From assembly GCA_933228675.1 (NCBI GenBank), contig OW121742.1, positions 38,105,255 through 38,169,254 of the forward strand: a DNA stretch of 64,000 bases, given 5' to 3'. The notes under the pieces were generated by a model. It made no database searches, was not told the origin of the DNA, and saw only the letters and a list, made by a program, of their open reading frames with translations. A program made the position numbers and the translations under genes. This stretch comes from Stomorhina lunata. Lineage: Eukaryota > Arthropoda > Insecta > Diptera > Rhiniidae. Positions 24,301 through 38,198 of this stretch are shown piece by piece; positions within the stretch are counted from its first letter, which is position 1, and every line of letters begins with the position of its first letter.

Positions 24301-24612
24301 GAAAATTTTTTAAAAATATCCTATTTTTATAGGAAATTTTCTAAAAATTTATTATTTTTATAAGAAATTTTCTAAAAATTTCCTATTTTTATAGGAAATT
24401 TTCTAAAAATTTCCTATTTTTATAGGAAATTTTCTAAAAATTTCCTATTTTTATAGGAAATTTTCTTAAAATTTCCTATTTTTATAGGAAATTTTCTAAA
24501 AATTTGCTATTTTTATAGAAAATTTTCTAAAAATTTTCTATTTTTATAGGAAATTTACTAAAAATTTCCTATTTTTATAGGTAATTTTCTAAAAATTTCA
24601 TATTTTTATATA
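21346..24612 (-). repeat. 31-bp satellite array, family 2, reverse, with subfamily blocks
   Basis: The dominant unit is AAATTTCCTATTTTTATAGG plus AAATTTTTCAA, period 31 bp, on the strand opposite to the 17.9-kb array. It is internally partitioned: mixed units with TATAAGAAA/TCTAGGAAA (21.35-22.06 kb), a short forward-orientation block (22.06-22.21 kb), CAAAAATTT units (22.2-22.74 kb), CACAAATTT units (22.74-23.69 kb), degraded units (23.69-23.9 kb) and CTAAAAATTT units (23.9-24.6 kb). Each unit contains the palindrome CCTA-TTTTTA-TAGG. Confidence 0.96.
22062..22215 (+). repeat. Forward-orientation block inside a reverse family 2 array
   Basis: About five units of period ~32 bp reading CCTATAAAAATAGTAAATTT then TTGCAAAAATTT. 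This is inverted relative to both flanks. The GTAAATTTTTG segment is otherwise typical of the 29-bp array at 17.9-19.8 kb. The junctions are abrupt at about 22062 and 22212. Confidence 0.85.
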
Positions 24613-26615
24613 AAACTTCTAAACTATTCAAGTTATAACCTAAATAAAATATCCCCAAAATTACTAAACTGTCAATCATACAAAATCCTCTTCCATCTTC
24701 ATGCAATTTACAGACATCTCTTCCTTGATCCATCGTGTAATTGTTAAAGCTATTAGTGTAGTTGTCGCTGAGGCAATCAGCGTTTTGGAAACATCATTAC
24801 TTTGTTCACACAAGACAAAAAAAAATACACACACACCCATTGTGCATACATTTTTTTGCTTAAATTTTCAAACATTCCATTCCCTTATTCCGTTCATGAA
24901 TATTTGTTGAATTCTACTGCCAAGCTAAAGGAACGAATAAATGAATGAATGACTAAGTGACTGACTGAATGTATGAATGAATGAATGAATCAGTGAATAT
25001 TGGTTGGCTTATTCTGAATGGTTGAGTTAGTGTGAGCAGTTTGTTCCAGCTCTTGTTTTGTTGGGCTTAAATGAATAGTGAAGAACGTGCTTGGAATATT
25101 GCAGTCAAGATTTTAGAAGTTTTGTTTTTTTTAATACATAGAGAGGCAAATCTACAATATACAATATACATTTATATCTATTTTCATATTTTTGGTATTT
25201 ACCACAAATTGTATGAATAATTTCATATACTATATACTATTTAAAGTAATACTTACTATTGGGAGATAGTCTCAACACATTCTCTATAAAGCCTAGACAT
25301 AATCTTCACTAAGTTATTGTATATGTACTCATTCCAGACAGAGACTTAGCACAGTCCCAAAATATTCTCAACATATTCTCATAGCCTCCATATAGTCTCC
25401 TAGTCTCAAGTCAGACCTCCAGACGATCTAAAATAGAATATCACAACAAAGCCTCAATTGTCTTGACATAGTTTCTACTATAACTCGATAGTCTAGTCAC
25501 AGTTAAGTCCGAAACAATATTCCATTATTTATTTCTACCCCCAATTTTGTTTAGAAAGTTTGTTAAAATATTAGTAGTTATCTGGTATCTGTCTGAACGT
25601 TTTTATGTCTATATATTAAAATTGTTATTCCATACTGTTTTCCTATTTTTCCATATTACCATTATTGTTGTTGTAGTTGTCCTACTTGCAACATCATCAA
25701 CTGCAATATCTCATGCTCTTCACTAATTTGAACCTAGAAACGGAAGAATCATGACTAAAAATGAAAATACATTTAGAATTTCAACAAAATGTTTTCTCCT
25801 CTTTTTTTCATTTCATTCATTTTATTCATATATTATTTGTGTATTTTGTTGACTTTCAACAGTTGATGTTCAGAGCAATTTAAGCTTTTCGTTTGTTTCT
25901 GTAAGTTAGCAAAAACCAAATATTTCTAAAAGAAAGTAAAAAAAAGTAAAAGTTAATTTTGTTTTAATATTCAGAATGATTTGGAAAACTTTTAGTTTGA
26001 TATTATTGGGATGTGAGTGTGTTTGACTGCTATACTACTACATGAATTTATCCATATGTGTATGAGTAGCAATGGTTAGATATTTTTATGTATAGGGAGG
26101 TTTAATCATTGACATCATAATAATGATAATAATTTTGTTTTAAATATTAGTAGTCATTTCATTTCCATATTAATAATTTCTTTGAAATTGCTTAGATGAT
26201 ATATAAAATTTATGATTTTGAATATAAGGTTTATTAAAAAAAATCTATTACGTTTGTTAGATATTTAATTTTAATTAGGGTAGATCAATTTAAAAGCAAA
26301 CAAGAACTATATTTAAGCAAAATTTTTTGAAATTATATTGTCAGTATATGTGAAATCTAACAATATTGGTCAGTTTTCTTGCGGATTTATCTTGTATAAA
26401 AGTTATTGTTCATAATTTTTGTTTAGCAATTAATTATGCCAAGAGCACGTTCGGTTTGGAAAATTGTTTGATTATAACAAAATCTAAACAATTTATTTAT
26501 ATTGTTATTTATTCATATTTGAGATGCTTAATAATCAAAAACAATAGCTTTTAATCTGCATTATTTATATTTAAAAACAAAAAAAGAAAGAAAATCTCAT
26601 AATGCAAGTAACAGT
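24613..26615. other. Unique sequence with minor simple repeats
   Basis: No gene is recognised. It holds a degenerate (GAAT)n/(GACT)n stretch at 24930-25000, an AGTCTC/TCTCAAC-rich degenerate stretch at about 25262-25500, and a 69-codon frame at 24701-24910 with no known domain. It leads into the TACTAA array. Confidence 0.55.
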
Positions 26616-29600
26616 GTACCACTACCACTACTAATACTAATACTAATACTAATACTAATACTAATACTAATACTAATACTAATACTAATACTAATACTAA
26701 TACTAATACTAATACTAATACTAATACTAATACTAATACTAATACTAATACTAATACTAATACTAATACTAATACTAATACTAATACTAATACTAATACT
26801 AATACTAATACTAATACTAATACTAATACTAATACTAATACTAATACTAATACTAATACTAATACTAATACTAATACTAATACTAATACTAATACTAATA
26901 CTAATACTAATACTAATACTAATACTAAACTAATACTAATACTAATACTAATACTAATACTAATACTAATACTAATACTAATACTAATACTAATACTAAT
27001 ACTAATACTAATACTAATACTAATACTAATACTAATACTAATACTAATACTAATACTAATACTAATACTAATACTAATACTAATACTAATACTAATACTA
27101 ATACTAATACTAATACTAATACTAATACTAATACTAATACTAATACTAATACTAATACTAATACTAATACTAATACTAATACTAATACTAATACTAATAC
27201 TAATACTAATACTAATACTAATACTAATACTAATACTAATACTAATACTAATACTAATACTAATACTAATACTAATACTAATACTAATACTAATACTAAT
27301 ACTAATACTAATACTAAATACTAATACTAATACTAATACTAATACTAATACTAATACTAATACTAATACTAATACTAATACTAATACTAATACTAATACT
27401 AATACTAATACTAATACTAATACTAATACTAATACTAATACTAATACTAATACTAATACTAATACTAATACTAATACTAATACTAATACTAATACTAATA
27501 CTAATACTAATACTAATACTAATACTAATACTAATACTAATACTAATACTAATACTAATACTAATACTAATACTAATACTAATACTAATACTAATACTAA
27601 TACTAATACTAATACTAATACTAATACTAATACTAATACTAATACTAATACTAATACTAATACTAATACTAATACTAATACTAATACTAATACTAATACT
27701 AATACTAATACTAATACTAATACTAATACTAATACTAATACTAATACTAATACTAATACTAATACTAATACTAATACTAATACTAATACTAATACTAATA
27801 CTAATACTAATACTAATACTAATACTAATACTAATACTAATACTAATACTAATACTAATACTAATACTAATACTAATACTAATACTAATACTAATACTAA
27901 TACTAATACTAATACTAATACTAATACTAATACTAATACTAATACTAATACTAATACTAATACTAATACTAATACTAATACTAATACTAATACTAATACT
28001 AATACTAATACTAATACTAATACTAATACTAATACTAATACTAATACTAATACTAATACTAATACTAATACTAATACTAATACTAATACTAATACTAATA
28101 CTAATACTAATACTAATACTAATACTAATACTAATACTAATACTAATACTAATACTAATACTAATACTAATACTAATACTAATACTAATACTAATACTAA
28201 TACTAATACTAATAGCTAATACTAATAACTAATACTAATACTAATACTAATACTAATACTAATACTAATACTAATACTAATACTAATACTAATACTAATA
28301 CTAATACTAATACTAATACTAATACTAATACTAATACTAATACTAATACTAATACTAATACTAATACTAATACTAATACTAATACTAATACTAATACTAA
28401 TACTAATACTAATACTAATACTAATACTAATACTAATACTAATACTAATACTAATACTAATACTAATACTAATACTAATACTAATACTAATACTAATACT
28501 AATACTAATACTAATACTAATACTAATACTAATACTAATACTAATACTAATACTAATACTAATACTAATACTAATACTAATACTAATACTAATACTAATA
28601 CTAATACTAATACTAATACTAATACTAATACTAATACTAATACTAATACTAATACTAATACTAATACTAATACTAATACTAATACTAATACTAATACTAA
28701 TACTAATACTAATACTAATACTAATACTAATACTAATACTAATACTAATACTAATACTAATACTAATACTAATACTAATACTAATACTAATACTAATACT
28801 AATACTAATACTAATACTAATACTAATACTAATACTAATACTAATACTAATACTAATACTAATACTAATACTAATACTAATACTAATACTAATACTAATA
28901 CTAATACTAATACTAATACTAATACTAATACTAATACTAATACTAATACTAATACTAATACTAATACTAATACTAATACTAATACTAATACTAATACTAA
29001 TACTAATACTAATACTAATACTAATACTAATACTAATACTAATACTAATACTAATACTAATACTAATACTAATACTAATACTAATACTAATACTAATACT
29101 AATACTAATACTAATACTAATACTAATACTAATACTAATACTAATACTAATACTAATACTAATACTAATACTAATACTAATACTAATACTAATACTAATA
29201 CTAATACTAATACTAATACTAATACTAATACTAATACTAATACTAATACTAATACTAATACTAATACTAATACTAATACTAATACTAATACTAATACTAA
29301 TACTAATACTAATACTAATACTAATACTAATACTAATACTAATACTAATACTAATACTAATACTAATACTAATACTAATACTAATACTAATACTAATACT
29401 AATACTAATACTAATACTAATACTAATACTAATACTAATACTAATACTAATACTAATACTAATACTAATACTAATACTAATACTAATACTAATACTAATA
29501 CTAATACTAATACTAATACTAATACTAATACTAATACTAATACTAATACTAATACTAATACTAATACTAATACTAATACTAATACTAATACTAATACTAA

Positions 29601-32600
29601 TACTAATACTAATACTAATACTAATACTAATACTAATACTAATACTAATACTAATACTAATACTAATACTAATACTAATACTAATACTAATACTAATACT
29701 AATACTAATACTAATACTAATACTAATACTAATACTAATACTAATACTAATACTAATACTAATACTAATACTAATACTAATACTAATACTAATACTAATA
29801 CTAATACTAATACTAATACTAATACTAATACTAATACTAATACTAATACTAATACTAATACTAATACTAATACTAATACTAATACTAATACTAATACTAA
29901 TACTAATACTAATACTAATACTAATACTAATACTAATACTAATACTAATACTAATACTAATACTAATACTAATACTAATACTAATACTAATACTAATACT
30001 AATACTAATACTAATACTAATACTAATACTAATACTAATACTAATACTAATACTAATACTAATACTAATACTAATACTAATACTAATACTAATACTAATA
30101 CTAATACTAATACTAATACTAATACTAATACTAATACTAATACTAATACTAATACTAATACTAATACTAATACTAATACTAATACTAATACTAATACTAA
30201 TACTAATACTAATACTAATACTAATACTAATACTAATACTAATACTAATACTAATACTAATACTAATACTAATACTAATACTAATACTAATACTAATACT
30301 AATACTAATACTAATACTAATACTAATACTAATACTAATACTAATACTAATACTAATACTAATACTAATACTAATACTAATACTAATACTAATACTAATA
30401 CTAATACTAATACTAATACTAATACTAATACTAATACTAATACTAATACTAATACTAATACTAATACTAATACTAATACTAATACTAATACTAATACTAA
30501 TACTAATACTAATACTAATACTAATACTAATACTAATACTAATACTAATACTAATACTAATACTAATACTAATACTAATACTAATACTAATACTAATACT
30601 AATACTAATACTAATACTAATACTAATACTAATACTAATACTAATACTAATACTAATACTAATACTAATACTAATACTAATACTAATACTAATACTAATA
30701 CTAATACTAATACTAATACTAATACTAATACTAATACTAATACTAATACTAATACTAATACTAATACTAATACTAATACTAATACTAATACTAATACTAA
30801 TACTAATACTAATACTAATACTAATACTAATACTAATACTAATACTAATACTAATACTAATACTAATACTAATACTAATACTAATACTAATACTAATACT
30901 AATACTAATACTAATACTAATACTAATACTAATACTAATACTAATACTAATACTAATACTAATACTAATACTAATACTAATACTAATACTAATACTAATA
31001 CTAATACTAATACTAATACTAATACTAATACTAATACTAATACTAATACTAATACTAATACTAATACTAATACTAATACTAATACTAATACTAATACTAA
31101 TACTAATACTAATACTAATACTAATACTAATACTAATACTAATACTAATACTAATACTAATACTAATACTAATACTAATACTAATACTAATACTAATACT
31201 AATACTAATACTAATACTAATACTAATACTAATACTAATACTAATACTAATACTAATACTAATACTAATACTAATACTAATACTAATACTAATACTAATA
31301 CTAATACTAATACTAATACTAATACTAATACTAATACTAATACTAATACTAATACTAATACTAATACTAATACTAATACTAATACTAATACTAATACTAA
31401 TACTAATACTAATACTAATACTAATACTAATACTAATACTAATACTAATACTAATACTAATACTAATACTAATACTAATACTAATACTAATACTAATACT
31501 AATACTAATACTAATACTAATACTAATACTAATACTAATACTAATACTAATACTAATACTAATACTAATACTAATACTAATACTAATACTAATACTAATA
31601 CTAATACTAATACTAATACTAATACTAATACTAATACTAATACTAATACTAATACTAATACTAATACTAATACTAATACTAATACTAATACTAATACTAA
31701 TACTAATACTAATACTAATACTAATACTAATACTAATACTAATACTAATACTAATACTAATACTAATACTAATACTAATACTAATACTAATACTAATACT
31801 AATACTAATACTAATACTAATACTAATACTAATACTAATACTAATACTAATACTAATACTAATACTAATACTAATACTAATACTAATACTAATACTAATA
31901 CTAATACTAATACTAATACTAATACTAATACTAATACTAATACTAATACTAATACTAATACTAATACTAATACTAATACTAATACTAATACTAATACTAA
32001 TACTAATACTAATACTAATACTAATACTAATACTAATACTAATACTAATACTAATACTAATACTAATACTAATACTAATACTAATACTAATACTAATACT
32101 AATACTAATACTAATACTAATACTAATACTAATACTAATACTAATACTAATACTAATACTAATACTAATACTAATACTAATACTAATACTAATACTAATA
32201 CTAATACTAATACTAATACTAATACTAATACTAATACTAATACTAATACTAATACTAATACTAATACTAATACTAATACTAATACTAATACTAATACTAA
32301 TACTAATACTAATACTAATACTAATACTAATACTAATACTAATACTAATACTAATACTAATACTAATACTAATACTAATACTAATACTAATACTAATACT
32401 AATACTAATACTAATACTAATACTAATACTAATACTAATACTAATACTAATACTAATACTAATACTAATACTAATACTAATACTAATACTAATACTAATA
32501 CTAATACTAATACTAATACTAATACTAATACTAATACTAATACTAATACTAATACTAATACTAATACTAATACTAATACTAATACTAATACTAATACTAA

Positions 32601-33631
32601 TACTAATACTAATACTAATACTAATACTAATACTAATACTAATACTAATACTAATACTAATACTAATACTAATACTAATACTAATACTAATACTAATACT
32701 AATACTAATACTAATACTAATACTAATACTAATACTAATACTAATACTAATACTAATACTAATACTAATACTAATACTAATACTAATACTAATACTAATA
32801 CTAATACTAATACTAATACTAATACTAATACTAATACTAATACTAATACTAATACTAATACTAATACTAATACTAATACTAATACTAATACTAATACTAA
32901 TACTAATACTAATACTAATACTAATACTAATACTAATACTAATACTAATACTAATACTAATACTAATACTAATACTAATACTAATACTAATACTAATACT
33001 AATACTAATACTAATACTAATACTAATACTAATACTAATACTAATACTAATACTAATACTAATACTAATACTAATACTAATACTAATACTAATACTAATA
33101 CTAATACTAATACTAATACTAATACTAATACTAATACTAATACTAATACTAATACTAATACTAATACTAATACTAATACTAATACTAATACTAATACTAA
33201 TACTAATACTAATACTAATACTAATACTAATACTAATACTAATACTAATACTAATACTAATACTACTAATACTAATACTAATACTAATACTAATACTAAC
33301 TAATACTAATACTAATACTAATACTAATACTAATACTAATACTAATACTAATACTAATACTAATACTAATACTAATACTAATACTAATACTAATACTAAT
33401 ACTAATACTAATACTAATACTAATACTAATACTAATACTAATACTAATACTAATACTAATACTAATACTAATACTAATACTAATACTAATACTAATACTA
33501 ATACTAATACTAATACTAATACTAATACTAATACTAATACTAATACTAATACTAATACTAATACTAATACTAATACTAATACTAATACTAATACTAATAC
33601 TAATACTAATACTAATACTAATACTAATACT

Positions 33632-33831
33632 NNNNNNNNNNNNNNNNNNNNNNNNNNNNNNNNNNNNNNNNNNNNNNNNNNNNNNNNNNNNNNNNNNNNN
33701 NNNNNNNNNNNNNNNNNNNNNNNNNNNNNNNNNNNNNNNNNNNNNNNNNNNNNNNNNNNNNNNNNNNNNNNNNNNNNNNNNNNNNNNNNNNNNNNNNNNN
33801 NNNNNNNNNNNNNNNNNNNNNNNNNNNNNNN
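33632..33831. other. Assembly gap (exactly 200 N)
   Basis: A run of 200 undetermined bases. The round number suggests a placeholder join, not a measured distance. Frames that run through it (33296-33835 and 33624-33872, minus) are artefacts of the gap plus the hexanucleotide. Confidence 0.98.
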
Positions 33832-34065
33832 CCATTTCGTGGGTTCAAAAGTAAAGGACTAGAATTCGACATCTGTCAAAAAGACCGTGTTTATGCAGAT
33901 AAATATCATCACTTAAAAACCAACATTCGTCAAGTTATGGCTGAAATACCGTCCGACATGTGTCAAAAAGCGGTAGAAAATTACCTCAAACGAGTCAATG
34001 CTTGCAACATTAAAATGGTGGTCATTTAAATGATGTAGTGCTTCATACATAATGTCAACGTTCTT
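33832..34065 (+). pseudogene. Transposase C-terminal fragment (IS630/Tc1-mariner-type DDE), frameshifted
   Basis: Frame 1 from 33832 reads PFRGFKSKG and continues to LKTNIRQVMAEIPSDMCQKA and ENYLKRVNACN before a TAA at about 34027. A shift of frame right after CN continues as GGHLNDVVLHT and then stop. The order (FLWG-like motif, VYADK, LKTNIRQVMAEIP, CQK.VENYLKR, GGHLNDV) matches the C-terminal end of insect IS630-type DDE transposases. The N-terminal HTH and catalytic Asp residues are absent, cut off by the assembly gap. The fragment is inactive and is flanked on both sides by TACTAA repeat or gap. Confidence 0.8.
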
Positions 34066-37000
34066 TAATACTAATACTAATACTAATACAAACTAATACT
34101 AATACTAATACTAATACTAATACTAATACTAATACTAATACTAATACTAATACTAATACTAATACTAATACTAATACTAATACTAATACTAATACTAATA
34201 CTAATACTAATACTAATACTAATACTAATACTAATACTAATACTAATACTAATACTAATACTAATACTAATACTAATACTAATACTAATACTAATACTAA
34301 TACTAATACTAATACTAATACTAATACTAATACTAATACTAATACTAATACTAATACTAATACTAATACTAATACTAATACTAATACTAATACTAATACT
34401 AATACTAATACTAATACTAATACTAATACTAATACTAATACTAATACTAATACTAATACTAATACTAATACTAATACTAATACTAATACTAATACTAATA
34501 CTAATACTAATACTAATACTAATACTAATACTAATACTAATACTAATACTAATACTAATACTAATACTAATACTAATACTAATACTAATACTAATACTAA
34601 TACTAATACTAATACTAATACTAATACTAATACTAATACTAATACTAATACTAATACTAATACTAATACTAATACTAATACTAATACTAATACTAATACT
34701 AATACTAATACTAATACTAATACTAATACTAATACTAATACTAATACTAATACTAATACTAATACTAATACTAATACTAATACTAATACTAATACTAATA
34801 CTAATACTAATACTAATACTAATACTAATACTAATACTAATACTAATACTAATACTAATACTAATACTAATACTAATACTAATACTAATACTAATACTAA
34901 TACTAATACTAATACTAATACTAATACTAATACTAATACTAATACTAATACTAATACTAATACTAATACTAATACTAATACTAATACTAATACTAATACT
35001 AATACTAATACTAATACTAATACTAATACTAATACTAATACTAATACTAATACTAATACTAATACTAATACTAATACTAATACTAATACTAATACTAATA
35101 CTAATACTAATACTAATACTAATACTAATACTAATACTAATACTAATACTAATACTAATACTAATACTAATACTAATACTAATACTAATACTAATACTAA
35201 TACTAATACTAATACTAATACTAATACTAATACTAATACTAATACTAATACTAATACTAATACTAATACTAATACTAATACTAATACTAATACTAATACT
35301 AATACTAATACTAATACTAATACTAATACTAATACTAATACTAATACTAATACTAATACTAATACTAATACTAATACTAATACTAATACTAATACTAATA
35401 CTAATACTAATACTAATACTAATACTAATACTAATACTAATACTAATACTAATACTAATACTAATACTAATACTAATACTAATACTAATACTAATACTAA
35501 TACTAATACTAATACTAATACTAATACTAATACTAATACTAATACTAATACTAATACTAATACTAATACTAATACTAATACTAATACTAATACTAATACT
35601 AATACTAATACTAATACTAATACTAATACTAATACTAATACTAATACTAATACTAATACTAATACTAATACTAATACTAATACTAATACTAATACTAATA
35701 CTAATACTAATACTAATACTAATACTAATACTAATACTAATACTAATACTAATACTAATACTAATACTAATACTAATACTAATACTAATACTAATACTAA
35801 TACTAATACTAATACTAATACTAATACTAATACTAATACTAATACTAATACTAATACTAATACTAATACTAATACTAATACTAATACTAATACTAATACT
35901 AATACTAATACTAATACTAATACTAATACTAATACTAATACTAATACTAATACTAATACTAATACTAATACTAATACTAATACTAATACTAATACTAATA
36001 CTAATACTAATACTAATACTAATACTAATACTAATACTAATACTAATACTAATACTAATACTAATACTAATACTAATACTAATACTAATACTAATACTAA
36101 TACTAATACTAATACTAATACTAATACTAATACTAATACTAATACTAATACTAATACTAATACTAATACTAATACTAATACTAATACTAATACTAATACT
36201 AATACTAATACTAATACTAATACTAATACTAATACTAATACTAATACTAATACTAATACTAATACTAATACTAATACTAATACTAATACTAATACTAATA
36301 CTAATACTAATACTAATACTAATACTAATACTAATACTAATACTAATACTAATACTAATACTAATACTAATACTAATACTAATACTAATACTAATACTAA
36401 TACTAATACTAATACTAATACTAATACTAATACTAATACTAATACTAATACTAATACTAATACTAATACTAATACTAATACTAATACTAATACTAATACT
36501 AATACTAATACTAATACTAATACTAATACTAATACTAATACTAATACTAATACTAATACTAATACTAATACTAATACTAATACTAATACTAATACTAATA
36601 CTAATACTAATACTAATACTAATACTAATACTAATACTAATACTAATACTAATACTAATACTAATACTAATACTAATACTAATACTAATACTAATACTAA
36701 TACTAATACTAATACTAATACTAATACTAATACTAATACTAATACTAATACTAATACTAATACTAATACTAATACTAATACTAATACTAATACTAATACT
36801 AATACTAATACTAATACTAATACTAATACTAATACTAATACTAATACTAATACTAATACTAATACTAATACTAATACTAATACTAATACTAATACTAATA
36901 CTAATACTAATACTAATACTAATACTAATACTAATACTAATACTAATACTAATACTAATACTAATACTAATACTAATACTAATACTAATACTAATACTAA

Positions 37001-38198
37001 TACTAATACTAATACTAATACTAATACTAATACTAATACTAATACTAATACTAATACTAATACTAATACTAATACTAATACTAATACTAATACTAATACT
37101 AATACTAATACTAATACTAATACTAATACTAATACTAATACTAATACTAATACTAATACTAATACTAATACTAATACTAATACTAATACTAATACTAATA
37201 CTAATACTAATACTAATACTAATACTAATACTAATACTAATACTAATACTAATACTAATACTAATACTAATACTAATACTAATACTAATACTAATACTAA
37301 TACTAATACTAATACTAATACTAATACTAATACTAATACTAATACTAATACTAATACTAATACTAATACTAATACTAATACTAATACTAATACTAATACT
37401 AATACTAATACTAATACTAATACTAATACTAATACTAATACTAATACTAATACTAATACTAATACTAATACTAATACTAATACTAATACTAATACTAATA
37501 CTAATACTAATACTAATACTAATACTAATACTAATACTAATACTAATACTAATACTAATACTAATACTAATACTAATACTAATACTAATACTAATACTAA
37601 TACTAATACTAATACTAATACTAATACTAATACTAATACTAATACTAATACTAATACTAATACTAATACTAATACTAATACTAATACTAATACTAATACT
37701 AATACTAATACTAATACTAATACTAATACTAATACTAATACTAATACTAATACTAATACTAATACTAATACTAATACTAATACTAATACTAATACTAATA
37801 CTAATACTAATACTAATACTAATACTAATACTAATACTAATACTAATACTAATACTAATACTAATACTAATACTAATACTAATACTAATACTAATACTAA
37901 TACTAATACTAATACTAATACTAATACTAATACTAATACTAATACTAATACTAATACTAATACTAATACTAATACTAATACTAATACTAATACTAATACT
38001 AATACTAATACTAATACTAATACTAATACTAATACTAATACTAATACTAATACTAATACTAATACTAATACTAATACTAATACTAATACTAATACTAATA
38101 CTAATACTAATACTAATACTAATACTAATACTAATACTAATACTAATACTAATACTAATACTAATACTAATACTAATACTAATACTAATACTAATACT

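Larger units (their letters stand above)
26616..38198 (+). repeat. (TACTAA)n hexanucleotide array, ~11.1 kb
   Basis: The array starts through TACCACTACCACTACTAA and becomes pure TACTAA by about 26630. It ends at ATACTTATTATAATAC. Excluding a 200-N gap and a 0.23-kb island it holds roughly 1,850 copies. Visible interruptions are few: near 26929, 27318, 28211-28230, 33261-33266, 33298 and 34085-34092. The stretches 28.23-33.26 kb and 34.1-38.19 kb appear perfect by eye. Such homogeneity points to very recent expansion, or to assembly consensus collapse. True length is uncertain because of the gap. Confidence 0.97.

Noticed and set aside
17905..24612. Regular 29-31-bp direct repeats resembling a CRISPR array
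   Set aside because: There are no unique spacers between repeats, units are contiguous and AT-only, and the DNA is eukaryotic.
33296..33872. Minus-strand (Ser-Ile)n frame and the frame over the gap
   Set aside because: They run through the 200-N gap and the hexanucleotide repeat and are artefacts.
26616..38198. TACTAA array as a telomere
   Set aside because: It is interior to the window with unique sequence on both sides. The hexamer is not a known insect telomere repeat, and flies lack telomerase.
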